From the NCBI RefSeq assembly GCF_001612945.1, contig NZ_BDBK01000016.1:124001-188000 (forward strand): a stretch of DNA of 64,000 bases, in the 5' to 3' direction. Source of the DNA: Nocardia inohanensis NBRC 100128. Its GTDB lineage: Bacteria > Actinomycetota > Actinomycetes > Mycobacteriales > Mycobacteriaceae. Below, piece by piece: positions 15,360 to 23,434 of the stretch (positions are counted from its first letter, which is position 1; every line of letters begins with the position of its first letter). A program made the translations under genes and the position numbers. Below the pieces are notes generated by a model. The model had not been told where the DNA came from and searched no databases. It saw only the letters and a program-made list of their open reading frames with translations.

Positions 15360-16138
15360 GGCTTCACCGCGATGGCGACCAGATCCAGGCTGGCGTCGAT
15401 ATCGGCGTCCTTGTCGGACAGCAGCTGGAAGTCTTCGGTGCGCACGGCGGCCACGTCGGCGGCCAGGTCGGCGGGCCACGGCTCACCCTTCAGGGCACGC
15501 TCGATCTGCGCGTCGATGATCGACCCGCCCCACTTCCGGTCCAGCGCAACGATCTCCGGCCCGTGGAAGATGCCCGCCATCAGCTCGACCTGGAAACCGG
15601 CCTCGACAAGCAGCTCGTCCATCTCGGCCGCGTTGAGTTCGCGGGTGTGGAACGGGTTGAGCGGCGTGTCGCGGCCCGGCGAGAAGGTGATCCGGTTGGG
15701 CGTGCTGATCAGCAGCTTGCCGCCCGGCTTCAGCACCCGCAGGCATTCGCGCAGGAATTGCGCCTGATCCCAAAGGTGTTCGATGACTTGGAAATTCACC
15801 ACGATGTCGACGGAGTCGTGCTCCAGGGGCAGGTCCGCGAGGTTGCCCTGGATCATCTCGATCCGCGGGTACTTGGCGCGCACGTGCGCGACCGCGCTGT
15901 CGTCGTAGTCCAGGCCGATCACCTTCGCGGCAACGTCGGCAATCATGTTGGCCCCGTAGCCTTCTCCGCTACCGGCCTCCAGGACGACCTTGCCCCGGCA
16001 CTGCTCCAGCAGTTCGGTGTAGGCGATCTCGTGGCGGCGGAACCAGTAGTTCTCCTCGGGGATGCCGGGCACCGTCCGCTCACCCGTCAAAGGCAGGGGA
16101 TCGGCAGGGTTTTCGACTGGTGTCACGGCCTCGCTCAT
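15356..16138 (-). CDS. SAM-dependent methyltransferase of the MGLP locus (Rv3030-like)
   Basis: 260-residue class I methyltransferase. Motif I EAGSGEGYG at about residues 54-62, VIGLDYDD (motif II), then VNFQVIEHLWDQ and LRVLKPGGKLLISTPN. The start at 16138 (MSEAVTPVEN) is the first good methionine. An upstream in-frame start at 16177 would add only a hydrophobic non-conserved leader. First gene of the three-gene minus-strand operon with the GH57 and GT4 genes. It is presumably a sugar O-methyltransferase acting on glucose units of methylglucose lipopolysaccharide; the regiochemistry is not shown by the sequence. Confidence 0.82.
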   Translation of the reverse strand: MSEAVTPVENPADPLPLTGERTVPGIPEENYWFRRHEIAYTELLEQCRGKVVLEAGSGEGYGANMIADVAAKVIGLDYDDSAVAHVRAKYPRIEMIQGNLADLPLEHDSVDIVVNFQVIEHLWDQAQFLRECLRVLKPGGKLLISTPNRITFSPGRDTPLNPFHTRELNAAEMDELLVEAGFQVELMAGIFHGPEIVALDRKWGGSIIDAQIERALKGEPWPADLAADVAAVRTEDFQLLSDKDADIDASLDLVAIAVKP

Positions 16139-16206
16139 GGCTCCGACGTTAGCGGTTAGCCATATCACAGCGACCACCGGATCAGGCCATGGAGAACATC
16201 ACACGC

Positions 16207-16228
16207 TAAGTTACCCACGAGTAACTTA
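16207..16228. promoter_or_regulatory. 22-bp inverted repeat between MGLP operon and etfBA
   Basis: TAAGTTAC (16207-16214) and GTAACTTA (16221-16228) form perfect 8-base arms around a 6-base spacer, in the 191-base divergent region. A degenerate copy (TTAACGTAGGGTAAT) follows at once. It lies 102 bases upstream of etfB and 69 upstream of the methyltransferase start. It looks like a TetR- or GntR-type operator; the cognate regulator is not in the window. Confidence 0.45.
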
Positions 16229-16329
16229 ACGTAGGGTAATCTCCCGAACGAGCTACATGTGGACGTACGGCCAACCATCGTGCGACCGCCACACCCAGTG
16301 CCACCAGAACAGGAGGTCGACGAAGACCA

Positions 16330-17115
16330 ATGCCGAACATCGTCGTACTGATCAAGCAGGTTCCCGATACCTGGTCCGAGCGCAAGCTGACCAGCGGTGA
16401 CTACACCCTCGACCGCGAGGCTGCCGACGCCATCCTGGACGAGATCAACGAGCGCGCCGTCGAGGAAGCGCTGTTGATCAAGGAGGCGCAGGGCGGCGAG
16501 GTCACCGTGCTGGCCGCAGGCCCCGAGCGTGCCACCGAGGCCATCCGCAAGGCGCTGTCCATGGGCGCCGACAAGGCCATCCACATCAAGGATGACGCCA
16601 TCCACGGCTCCGACGCGGTGCAGACCGCCTACATCCTGGCCGCGGCTCTCGGCCAGATCGAGGGCGTCGAGCTGGTCATCGCCGGCAACGAGGCCACCGA
16701 CGGTCGCGCCGGTGCGGTGCCGGCCATCGTGGCCGAGTACCTGGGTCTGCCGCAGCTGACCCACCTGCGCAAGCTGACCGTCGACGGCGAGCGCATCGCC
16801 GGCGAGCGCGAGACCGACGAGGGCGTCTTCAAGCTCGAGGCCACCCTGCCGGCCATCGTCTCGGTCACCGAGAAGATCAACGAGCCGCGCTTCCCGTCCT
16901 TCAAGGGCATCATGGCCGCCAAGAAGAAGGAAGTTCAGACCTTCACCCTGGCCGACCTGGGCGTGGACCCGGAGACCGTGGGCGTTGCGAACGCCGGCAC
17001 CCAGGTGACCGGTGTGACCCCGAAGCCGGCGCGCACGGCGGGCGAGAAGATCGTCGACGAGGGTGAGGGCGGCCAGCAGATCGCCACCTACCTGGTCGGC
17101 CAGAAGATCATCTAA
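16330..17115 (+). CDS. etfB: Electron transfer flavoprotein beta subunit
   Basis: 261-residue ETF beta (FixA family). It binds AMP and with the alpha subunit passes electrons from acyl-CoA dehydrogenases to the respiratory chain. Family features: N-terminal NIVVLIKQVPDTW, the ALSMGADKAIHIKDD strand-loop, the GNEATDGRAGAVPAIVAEYLG AMP/FAD region, and the C-terminal KKKEVQTFTLADLGVD docking segment. AGGAGG lies 13 bases before the ATG, inside a 191-base divergent promoter region. It is followed by etfA after 69 bases. This matches Rv3029c-Rv3028c next to the MGLP operon. Confidence 0.95.
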   Translation: MPNIVVLIKQVPDTWSERKLTSGDYTLDREAADAILDEINERAVEEALLIKEAQGGEVTVLAAGPERATEAIRKALSMGADKAIHIKDDAIHGSDAVQTAYILAAALGQIEGVELVIAGNEATDGRAGAVPAIVAEYLGLPQLTHLRKLTVDGERIAGERETDEGVFKLEATLPAIVSVTEKINEPRFPSFKGIMAAKKKEVQTFTLADLGVDPETVGVANAGTQVTGVTPKPARTAGEKIVDEGEGGQQIATYLVGQKII

Positions 17116-17184
17116 AGCCCCCGAGCCGAACGAATGGGCGCAGTGCTTGCAGCTCGCCCCATAGACGCCGCAGGAGAAAGAACA

Positions 17185-18144
17185 ATGGCAGAAGTACTCG
17201 TGCTCGTGGAGCACGCTGAAGGTGCCCCCAAGAAGGTCACCACCGAACTCATCACCGCCGCCCGCACCCTGGGCAGCCCGTCCGCCGTCGTGGTCGCCGC
17301 TCCCGGCACCGCCGACAAGCTGGCCGACGCCCTGGCCGCGGCCGGCGCCGAGAAGATCTACGTCGCCGAGTCCGACGACGCCGAGGGCTTCCTGGTGACC
17401 CCGAAGGTCGACGTGCTCGCCGGCCTGTCCGAGTCCGCCGCCCCGGCCGCGATCCTGGTCGCCGCCACCGCGGAGGGCAAGGAGGTGTCGGGCCGCCTCG
17501 CCGCCCGCATCGGTTCCGGTCTGCTCATCGACGTCATCGCGGTGAACGCCGACGGCTCGGCCCAGCACTCCATCTTCGGTGGCGCGTTCACCGTCGATGC
17601 CAAGGCCACCGGCGACGTCCCGGTCATCTCGGTGCGTCCGGGCGCCATCGAGGCGGCCCCGGCCGCCGGCGCCGGCGAGAAGGTCGCCGTCGAGCTCCCC
17701 GCCCAGGAAGAGGGCGTCGTCAAGGTCGTCTCCCGTGAGGCGAACGTCGGCGGCGACCGCCCCGAGCTGACCGAGGCCGCGATCGTGGTCTCCGGTGGCC
17801 GTGGCGTCGGCTCGGCCGACAACTTCGGCAAGGTCGTCGAGCCCCTGGCCGACGCCCTCGGTGCCGCCGTCGGCGCTTCCCGCGCGGCCGTCGACTCCGG
17901 CTACTACCCGGGCCAGTTCCAGGTGGGCCAGACCGGTAAGACGGTCTCCCCCCAGCTGTACATCGCCCTCGGCATCTCCGGCGCCATCCAGCACCGCGCC
18001 GGCATGCAGACCTCGAAGACCATCGTGGCCGTCAACAAGGACGAAGAGGCCCCGATCTTCGAGATCAGCGACTACGGCATCGTCGGTGACCTGTTCAACG
18101 TCGCCCCGCAGCTGACCGAGGCGGTCAAGGCCCACAAGGGTTGA
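17185..18144 (+). CDS. etfA: Electron transfer flavoprotein alpha subunit
   Basis: 319-residue ETF alpha (FixB family), the FAD-carrying subunit. The N-terminal domain starts MAEVLVLVEHAEG. The C-terminal FAD-binding domain carries VVSGGRGVGSADNF, the PGQFQVGQTGKTVSPQLYIA stretch, and IALGISGAIQHRAGM followed by VAVNKDEEAPIFEISDYGIVGD, the classic alpha-subunit signature. I set the start at 17185, with GGAGAAAG just upstream. The pair serves beta-oxidation of fatty acids and sterols. A strong terminator follows at 18159-18197. Confidence 0.96.
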   Translation: MAEVLVLVEHAEGAPKKVTTELITAARTLGSPSAVVVAAPGTADKLADALAAAGAEKIYVAESDDAEGFLVTPKVDVLAGLSESAAPAAILVAATAEGKEVSGRLAARIGSGLLIDVIAVNADGSAQHSIFGGAFTVDAKATGDVPVISVRPGAIEAAPAAGAGEKVAVELPAQEEGVVKVVSREANVGGDRPELTEAAIVVSGGRGVGSADNFGKVVEPLADALGAAVGASRAAVDSGYYPGQFQVGQTGKTVSPQLYIALGISGAIQHRAGMQTSKTIVAVNKDEEAPIFEISDYGIVGDLFNVAPQLTEAVKAHKG

Positions 18145-18158
18145 TCCGCAACGCCATA

Positions 18159-18197
18159 CTGTCCCCCGGTCGAATTCGGCCGGGGGACAGTTGTTTT
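18159..18197 (+). terminator. Intrinsic terminator after etfA
   Basis: An 11-bp perfect stem CTGTCCCCCGG (18159-18169)/CCGGGGGACAG (18180-18190) with a 10-base loop is followed by TTGTTTT (18191-18197). It starts 15 bases after the etfA stop. Confidence 0.85.
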
Positions 18198-18223
18198 CGG
18201 GGCCGGGAAATTGGGGGCATATC

Positions 18224-18241
18224 GGGTGGAACGTTTCACCC
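18224..18241. promoter_or_regulatory. 18-bp near-perfect palindrome upstream of small secreted protein
   Basis: GGGTG-G-AACGTT-T-CACCC with a single mismatched pair (18229/18236), about 80 bases before the start at 18322. It resembles an operator in the promoter of the secreted-protein gene. No regulator is adjacent. Confidence 0.4.
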
Positions 18242-18321
18242 AGATTGTGAAATGTATGCGCTTTAATTTGTGCTGCGGCTGCCGGTCGGGGGAGTCGCAG
18301 GCTCACGAAAGGCACTGCGCC

Positions 18322-18558
18322 ATGCGTTCGTTCATCACTTCGATCGGCGTAGCCGGTCTGCTGTTCGCCGGAATCGGACAGGCCGCCGCCGTACCGCTTT
18401 CCCCGGCCGAATCCGCTGCGGTGCCGGTGACTGTTCAGGCCGGGAACGGGTCCGTCCAGAACCTGATCGAATCCGGCTCGGTGCAGATTCCGGTGGCCGT
18501 CTTCTGGAAGCTGGTGTGCACCTTGAGTTCCTGCGACTTCCCCGGCACTCCGGCCTGA
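18322..18558 (+). CDS. Small secreted protein of unknown function
   Basis: 78-residue protein with an obvious signal peptide: MRSF, a hydrophobic core ending near GLLFAGIGQAAA, then an Ala-x-Ala type cleavage region about residue 21-22. The mature peptide is about 55 residues and has two cysteines close to the C-terminus (LVCTLSSCDF) that could form a small disulfide loop. I set the start at the ATG at 18322 (GAAAGG upstream), rather than an earlier in-frame start. It lies alone between the etf terminator and a 7-bp hairpin. No family is recognised. Confidence 0.65.
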   Translation: MRSFITSIGVAGLLFAGIGQAAAVPLSPAESAAVPVTVQAGNGSVQNLIESGSVQIPVAVFWKLVCTLSSCDFPGTPA

Positions 18559-18564
18559 GCGCGG

Positions 18565-18585
18565 ACCCGGCCGGCTGCGCCGGGT
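18565..18585 (+). terminator. Possible terminator hairpin
   Basis: ACCCGGC (18565-18571) pairs with GCCGGGT (18579-18585) around a 7-base loop, immediately after the small secreted protein gene. There is no U-tract, so this is only a possible terminator. Confidence 0.35.
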
Positions 18586-18619
18586 GTCGGGATCGGGGGC
18601 GGCGATCTAGATTGCCGAT

Positions 18620-19021
18620 ATGTCTTCGAATCCCGACTTGGCGGACGTGGTCGCCGCGCTGCACTGGGACCTGGCCGAGTGGCTGGGGTCCGATGCGCTG
18701 CCGAAGGTGTTCGATCGGGTGGCGGGGGCGTTGGACGAGCAGTTCACCTCGGTGGTGACCACGGGGCAGGCGGTCGATCGGGAGACGTTGCTGGCCGGGT
18801 TGTGGTCGGCGCGGAACGCGCAGCCGGGGTTGGAGATCGAGGTTTCCGAGGTGGCGGAGATCGCGCGGAGCGGGAATTTGATCGTGGCGCGGTTCGCGGC
18901 GGAGAACGTGATGGGGGAGGCTCGGGTGAAGCGGTGGGTGACGGCGGTGATCGTGACCGATGGGCGGACGTATCGGTGGCGGACGGTGCACGAGACGAGT
19001 GCTCCGGAGGTTGCTGGCTAG
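18620..19021 (+). CDS. SnoaL/NTF2-like small protein
   Basis: 133-residue protein whose predicted pattern, two N-terminal helices (DVVAALHWDLAEWLG, LDEQFTSVVTTGQAVDRETLLAGLW) followed by four strands (LEIEVSEVAEIA, LIVARFAAENV, RVKRWVTAVIVTD, YRWRTVHETS), fits an NTF2/DUF4440 cone fold. Such proteins bind small hydrophobic ligands or act as isomerases, but no catalytic residues are assigned. It lies 9 bases before the kinase-like gene and is probably co-transcribed. Confidence 0.6.
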   Translation: MSSNPDLADVVAALHWDLAEWLGSDALPKVFDRVAGALDEQFTSVVTTGQAVDRETLLAGLWSARNAQPGLEIEVSEVAEIARSGNLIVARFAAENVMGEARVKRWVTAVIVTDGRTYRWRTVHETSAPEVAG

Positions 19022-19030
19022 GGTGGGCGC

Positions 19031-19972
19031 ATGCCGTATTCGCTGCCTGAGGATGTCGCCGGGAACATCGCCGAGGTTTTTCAGGAGCGGGGGCGGCGGT
19101 GGCTCGCGGAGCTGCCGGGGGTGGTCGGGGAGCGGTGTGATGCTTGGGGGTTGGAGGTGGTCGGGGAGGCGTTCGGGGGCGGGACGCATTCGTTCGTGGC
19201 GCCGGTGCGGCGGGGCGATGGGTCGGTGGCGGTGCTGAAGATTCCGGTGGTGGATCCGGAGAATCTGGGGGAGGCGGCCGCCCTGCATTGCTATGACGGG
19301 GATGGGGCGGTGCGGCTGTTCGAGTTCGACCCGGAAAGCCATGCGATGCTGCTGGAATGGGCTCGGCCGGGGACGGAATTGCTTTATCAGCCGGGGTTTC
19401 CGAGCTTGGAGGGGTTGCCGGAGCACATCGGGAAGGTCGAGCGGGCGTGTGCGCTGTACAAGCGGTTGCGGCGTGCGCCCGGGGCGTTTCCGGAGGGCCT
19501 GCCGCCGCTGCCGGCCGCCGTGGGGATGGTCGATGAGTGGGTGGAGATGTTCAGCGCGCCCGAACCCGCTGTGGCGCAGGTGATTCCGGAGCGACTGCGG
19601 GAACGGGCGCTGGAGCGGTGTGCGGAGCTGGCGACGCCGCAGGGCCCGCTGCTGGTGGTGAACCGGGATACCCATCTGGGGAATATCGTTGCCCCCGAAC
19701 GGGAACCGTGGCTGTTGATCGATCCGAAGGGTTATCTCGGCGAAGCCGCGTTCGATGCCGGATTCCTGGTCATGATCCAGGTGCAGAGCGCGCCGGAGCC
19801 CGCACACGCCGCGGCGGTGGTGGCACGTACGGCGGCCGGGCTGGAGATCGATCCGGACCGGGCGCGCGCATGGGCGTTCCTGCGAGCCATGGAAGAGATC
19901 GCGTGGGCGGTGGAGGACGAAGAGCCGGAGGAGCTCCGGCTGCATCTGGCGGTGGCCTCGGCGCTGGCCTAA
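19031..19972 (+). CDS. Aminoglycoside/hydroxyurea kinase-like protein (APH(6) family)
   Basis: 313-residue protein of the APH_6_hur group, which phosphorylates streptomycin or hydroxyurea in known members. The C-terminal catalytic region reads NRDTHLGNIV followed by LIDPKGYLGEAAFDAG, matching the family's HGDLHxxN and IDPKG motifs. The first His is replaced by Asn, while the catalytic Asp and the metal-binding Asn/Asp are kept. The N-terminal lobe has SFVAPVRRGDGSVAVLKIP, with the ATP-binding lysine. Many genomic members are not resistance genes. It overlaps the convergent DUF1707 gene by four bases. Confidence 0.75.
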   Translation: MPYSLPEDVAGNIAEVFQERGRRWLAELPGVVGERCDAWGLEVVGEAFGGGTHSFVAPVRRGDGSVAVLKIPVVDPENLGEAAALHCYDGDGAVRLFEFDPESHAMLLEWARPGTELLYQPGFPSLEGLPEHIGKVERACALYKRLRRAPGAFPEGLPPLPAAVGMVDEWVEMFSAPEPAVAQVIPERLRERALERCAELATPQGPLLVVNRDTHLGNIVAPEREPWLLIDPKGYLGEAAFDAGFLVMIQVQSAPEPAHAAAVVARTAAGLEIDPDRARAWAFLRAMEEIAWAVEDEEPEELRLHLAVASALA

Positions 19973-20355
19973 CCGCGCCGATCGCGCTGGGTCACGATGC
20001 CGATGGTGGTGGGGATGAGAAGCGCCAGGCCCCAGGGGACTTCGACCCAGAACGGCCAGAAGTAGCCCGCGCCGGTGGCCAGGTAGATGGCCAGGCAGAG
20101 CAGGTTCACGAACACCCACGGGATCCACATGATGATCACCCAGGTGGGAATGCCGCCCTTCGTGGCGGGTGCGCCGGGGCGCGAATTGCGCTGGGCGGGT
20201 AGGTCGGACAGCACCGGGACCAGTTCGCCGTAGGTTTTGGCGGCGTAGACCTGCTGTAGTCGTTCGTCGAATTCGTGCAGGTTGATCCTGCCCTCGTCCA
20301 TGGCCGCACGCAGTTTGGTGACGATCTGTTCGCGGTCGGCATCGGAGGCCCGCAT
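19969..20355 (-). CDS. DUF1707 membrane protein
   Basis: 128-residue protein. The N-terminal DUF1707 domain reads MRASDADREQIVTKLRAAM and LHEFDERLQQVYAAKTYGELVPVLSDLP, a small actinobacterial domain. It is followed by a Pro/Ala linker and two membrane helices (WVIIMWIPWVFVNLLCLAIYLA and a second near residues 100-120) with a basic C-terminus. The start is either ATG 20355 (AGGAGA just before) or GTG 20370. The role is unknown; such proteins often associate with envelope or cell-shape genes. Confidence 0.75.
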   Translation of the reverse strand: MRASDADREQIVTKLRAAMDEGRINLHEFDERLQQVYAAKTYGELVPVLSDLPAQRNSRPGAPATKGGIPTWVIIMWIPWVFVNLLCLAIYLATGAGYFWPFWVEVPWGLALLIPTTIGIVTQRDRRG

Positions 20356-20435
20356 GTTCTCCTGGCTCACGACTGTCAGCGTAGGTCGCGGACCGCTGCC
20401 GTGCTGCCCCAATTGTCCGGTGCGCTGACGGGAAT

Positions 20436-21293
20436 CTAGGAGCTGTGCAGGGCCGCGAGCAGGGTGTCGAGGATGGGGGAGCGGCGGGCGTCGGCGCGCA
20501 GCACCGCGGAGACGGGGACCCGCAACGGGTTTCCGGACAGGCGCAGGGTGGCGATGCCTTCGGTGGGACTGTCGGCGTAGAGGATGGTCCACGCGTCGGG
20601 GCGGTTGATCAGCTCCATGGTGGCGGTGTGGTCCAGCGGAATCGGCGGACCGTAGGCGGGTCCGGTCGGTAGGTCGGCGAAGGCGGCCCGCACCACGTTG
20701 TGCAGCAGCACCTGATCGGACTCCGGCGGGAGTAGTAGCGGATACGCACTGAGCTCCGAGAGCGTCACGTTGTCGCGCCCGGCGAGCGGGTGCGCGGTCG
20801 AGGTCGCGATGACCAAGTCCTCCACCCAGAGCTTCTCCACCGCCAGCCCGGGCTGATCCACGCTGCCCCGGATGAGAGCAAGATCACAGTCGCCGTCCGC
20901 CACGGCTTGAATGCGCTGGCGGAAGGGCTTGATGACGAATTCGATCTCCGCGCCGGGATGCGCTTCGCGTGCTCCGGCGATGGCCGAGAGCGATCTTGTT
21001 GCGAAGCTCATATTGGCTGCCAGGCGAATCCGTGGTCCGGAAGCGCGTACAGCTGCGCGAATAGCCGATTCCAGGCTCAGCATTTGCTTCGCAAGCGGAA
21101 GTAGCCGGGTGGTCGCGTCGGTTGGTACGACCGAGCGGGTGGAGCGTTCGAACAGCGGTATTCCGAGGTCGCGTTCCAGGCGTGCGATCTGATGACTGAT
21201 CGCCGATTGCGATATGTAGCAGCGATTGGCGGCACGGCTGAAGCTGAGCTCCTCGCAGACCGCTACGAAGTAGGCCAGTTGGCGCAGCTCCAC
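20436..21293 (-). CDS. LysR-family transcriptional regulator
   Basis: 285-residue LTTR. The N-terminal helix-turn-helix reads LSFSRAANRCYISQSAISHQIARLERDLG, followed by a linker and a periplasmic-binding-like effector domain. GTG 21293 is favoured because GGGAGAGG sits 5 bases before it. ATG codons at 21311 and 21317 lie upstream. It is divergent from the NDH-2 gene (21407) across 113 bases, so it probably controls ndh and itself. The effector is unknown. Confidence 0.88.
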   Translation of the reverse strand: MELRQLAYFVAVCEELSFSRAANRCYISQSAISHQIARLERDLGIPLFERSTRSVVPTDATTRLLPLAKQMLSLESAIRAAVRASGPRIRLAANMSFATRSLSAIAGAREAHPGAEIEFVIKPFRQRIQAVADGDCDLALIRGSVDQPGLAVEKLWVEDLVIATSTAHPLAGRDNVTLSELSAYPLLLPPESDQVLLHNVVRAAFADLPTGPAYGPPIPLDHTATMELINRPDAWTILYADSPTEGIATLRLSGNPLRVPVSAVLRADARRSPILDTLLAALHSS

Positions 21294-21312
21294 GGCACCT
21301 CTCCCATTCATG

Positions 21313-21339
21313 ATCAAGCTAGATAAGAGTCATCTTGAT
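21313..21339. promoter_or_regulatory. LysR-type inverted repeat between regulator and ndh
   Basis: ATCAAG (21313-21318) and CTTGAT (21334-21339) are 6-base arms separated by 15 bases, in the divergent LysR/ndh promoter region. The spacing and location suit a LysR recognition site. Confidence 0.45.
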
Positions 21340-21406
21340 TATGCGCCCTGACCCCTGGAACATTCGCGTTCCGAATCACGGTTACTCATGACAGAAGGGA
21401 GCTGTC

Positions 21407-22699
21407 ATGCAACACGTGGATGCGGGAATCGAAGCCGCAGAGGTCGTAATCGTAGGTTCGGGCTTCGGCGGGCTCGCTGCCGCCAAGCAGTTGAACAAGT
21501 CGGGGGTCGGGTATGTCCTGATCTCCGCCACCCCCGAGCATCTTTTCCAGCCACTGCTCTATCAAGTTGCGACGGGTGTGCTGGCCTCCCACGAGATCGC
21601 CCCTTCGATCGCCAATATCGTCAAGCATCACGAGCACGGTGAGGCCCGCGTGGGCAAGGCCGTCGCCATCGACGCCGAGAACGCGGTGCTGACCTACGAG
21701 ACCCCCGAGGGCCTGCGCAAGATCCGCTACGGTTCGCTCATCGCGGCCACCGGAGCCAGCCAGTCCTATTTCGGCCGTGACGATTTCGCGGACAAGACCT
21801 ACTCGCTCAAGACCATCGACGACGCCAAGCGACTACGCGCGCAGATCGATCGGGTCTTCACCGAGGCCAAGACCGCCGACCCGGAAACCCGGCGCCGGCT
21901 TTTGAGCTTCGTGGTGGTCGGCGCGGGCGCGACCGGCGTCGAGGTCGCGGGTCAGCTCAAGGAACTGGCCAAGCGCTACTACCACACCGATGACACCGTG
22001 ACCCTGGTCGAGGGCGCGGGCGTGGTGCTGCCCCCGTTCGGCGGTGGGCTGTCGGAGTACGCGAAGCGCTCGCTCGAGAAGAGCGGCGTGGAGGTCATGG
22101 TCGACACCTTCGTCACCGATATCGAGGACGGCAAGGTTACCGTCAAGAGCAAGGACGGCGTGCAGCGCGGTATCGCGGCCGAGACCGTGGTGTGGTCGGC
22201 GGGCGTGCAGGCCGGCGGTTTCGCGGCCATCCTGGCCGAGGCCACCGGCTGCGAAACCGACCGTGCCGGAAGGCTGCTCATCAATCCGGACTGCACCGTG
22301 GGCGGGCACGCCGATATCTACGCCATCGGCGATATGACCTCGCTGAAGGGCTACCCCGGCCAGTCGCCGGTCGCCATGCAGGAGGGCCGCCACGTCGCCG
22401 ACATCATTCGCGGCAAGAAGCAGGCGGCCACCGAATTCAAGTACTGGGACAAGGGTTCGATGGCGGTGATCAGCCGTTTCGCCGCGGTCACCAAGCTGAA
22501 CGACAAGATCACCTTCCGTGGCGCGCTGGCCTGGTTCGTCTGGCTGGCCGTGCACCTGTTCTACCTGGTCGGCTTCCGCAACCGTTTCGCGGCGGTCTTC
22601 TCCTGGCTGGTCGCCTTCATCGGCACCGGCCGCCCCGGCTTCGACGAGGTCGAAAAGACCCAGCAGCCAAAGGCTCTCGCGCAACAGCGCGCGGCCTGA
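21407..22699 (+). CDS. ndh: Type II NADH dehydrogenase (NDH-2)
   Basis: 430-residue single-subunit flavoenzyme that oxidises NADH and reduces menaquinone without pumping protons. FAD-binding GSGFGG at residues 17-22, NADH-binding GAGATG at 172-177, the quinone-site segment HLFQPLLYQVATG at 45-57, the ATG signature near 115, and the C-terminal YAIGD FAD motif are present. The C-terminal hydrophobic segment (about 365-410, AWFVWLAVHLFYLVGF) anchors the protein to the membrane. It is divergent from a LysR regulator and followed by a 12-bp terminator stem. Confidence 0.93.
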   Translation: MQHVDAGIEAAEVVIVGSGFGGLAAAKQLNKSGVGYVLISATPEHLFQPLLYQVATGVLASHEIAPSIANIVKHHEHGEARVGKAVAIDAENAVLTYETPEGLRKIRYGSLIAATGASQSYFGRDDFADKTYSLKTIDDAKRLRAQIDRVFTEAKTADPETRRRLLSFVVVGAGATGVEVAGQLKELAKRYYHTDDTVTLVEGAGVVLPPFGGGLSEYAKRSLEKSGVEVMVDTFVTDIEDGKVTVKSKDGVQRGIAAETVVWSAGVQAGGFAAILAEATGCETDRAGRLLINPDCTVGGHADIYAIGDMTSLKGYPGQSPVAMQEGRHVADIIRGKKQAATEFKYWDKGSMAVISRFAAVTKLNDKITFRGALAWFVWLAVHLFYLVGFRNRFAAVFSWLVAFIGTGRPGFDEVEKTQQPKALAQQRAA

Positions 22700-22713
22700 C
22701 CGCTGCCCGCTCC

Positions 22714-22745
22714 CGAGCCGCCCGGTGTCCACTCCGGGCGGCTCG
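22714..22745 (+). terminator. Terminator hairpin after ndh
   Basis: A 12-bp perfect stem CGAGCCGCCCGG (22714-22725)/CCGGGCGGCTCG (22734-22745) with an 8-base loop, then TGTGTTT. It lies 15 bases after the ndh stop. Confidence 0.75.
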
Positions 22746-22807
22746 TGTGTTTCCGGAGGTCGGTGACCCCCGCCCGATTCCCCGATAGCACCGCGTAACC
22801 TGCGCAT

Positions 22808-23425
22808 ATGGCTGTTCCTACAACGCGATTGCTGGTACTGGCGGTGGTGCGTCTGCTGCAACCGGTGCACGGGTACGACGTCCGCCGCGAGCTGTTGTCG
22901 TGGAATGCGCAGGAGTGGGCGAATATCAAGCCCGGCTCGGTGTACGGCGCGTTGAACACCTTGCAGCGCGACGGCCTGATCGCGATGGAGGGCACCGAGC
23001 GCGAAGGCGCGCGGCCGGAGCGGCTCACGTACCGCATCACCGCCGAGGGCGAGAAGGAATTCGGTGAGATGCTGCGGACCGCGCTCTTCTCGGCCGAGCA
23101 GGTCAAACATCCGTATGTGGTTCCGGTGGCGCTGTTTCCGTCCGCGCCCAAGGAGGACGTGGAGGCGGCGTTGCGCGCCCGGCTGCTGAAGTTCGAGGCC
23201 GATCTGGTGTTCCTGGAGCGCGAGCAGCGCCGGATTCTGGCCGGTAGCGGCGATCCGATGGAGATCGAACCGCATCACGTAGCCGATGCCATGCGCCTGC
23301 AAGCCGATCATCTGCGCGCGGATCTGGAGTGGACGCGCCGGACCCTGGAGCGCATCGAGGCCGGGCAGCTGGATGTGTGGTCGGGGCGCATGGGCCGATC
23401 GCAGGTGCCGCCGCCGGTGCGGTAA
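22808..23425 (+). CDS. PadR-family transcriptional regulator
   Basis: 205-residue PadR protein. The N-terminal winged helix has the PadR signature (RLLQPVHGYDVRRELL, IKPGSVYGALNTLQRDGLI, YRITAEGEKEF), and the C-terminal helical half is a Vir_act_alpha_C-type dimerisation domain. It lies 56 bases upstream of an ABC exporter, and a 20-bp palindrome sits in the gap. It is therefore the likely substrate-sensing repressor of the transporter, as in other PadR-controlled multidrug pumps. Confidence 0.88.
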   Translation: MAVPTTRLLVLAVVRLLQPVHGYDVRRELLSWNAQEWANIKPGSVYGALNTLQRDGLIAMEGTEREGARPERLTYRITAEGEKEFGEMLRTALFSAEQVKHPYVVPVALFPSAPKEDVEAALRARLLKFEADLVFLEREQRRILAGSGDPMEIEPHHVADAMRLQADHLRADLEWTRRTLERIEAGQLDVWSGRMGRSQVPPPVR

Positions 23426-23434
23426 TCAAGTTTT

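Noticed and set aside
16165..18315. 716-codon antisense open frame opposite etfBA
   Set aside because: Gly/Asp/Leu-rich shadow of two certain genes; no recognisable domain.
18335..20128. 597-codon antisense frame opposite the kinase-like region
   Set aside because: Pro/Arg/His-rich shadow with no protein features; the sense frames have clear families.
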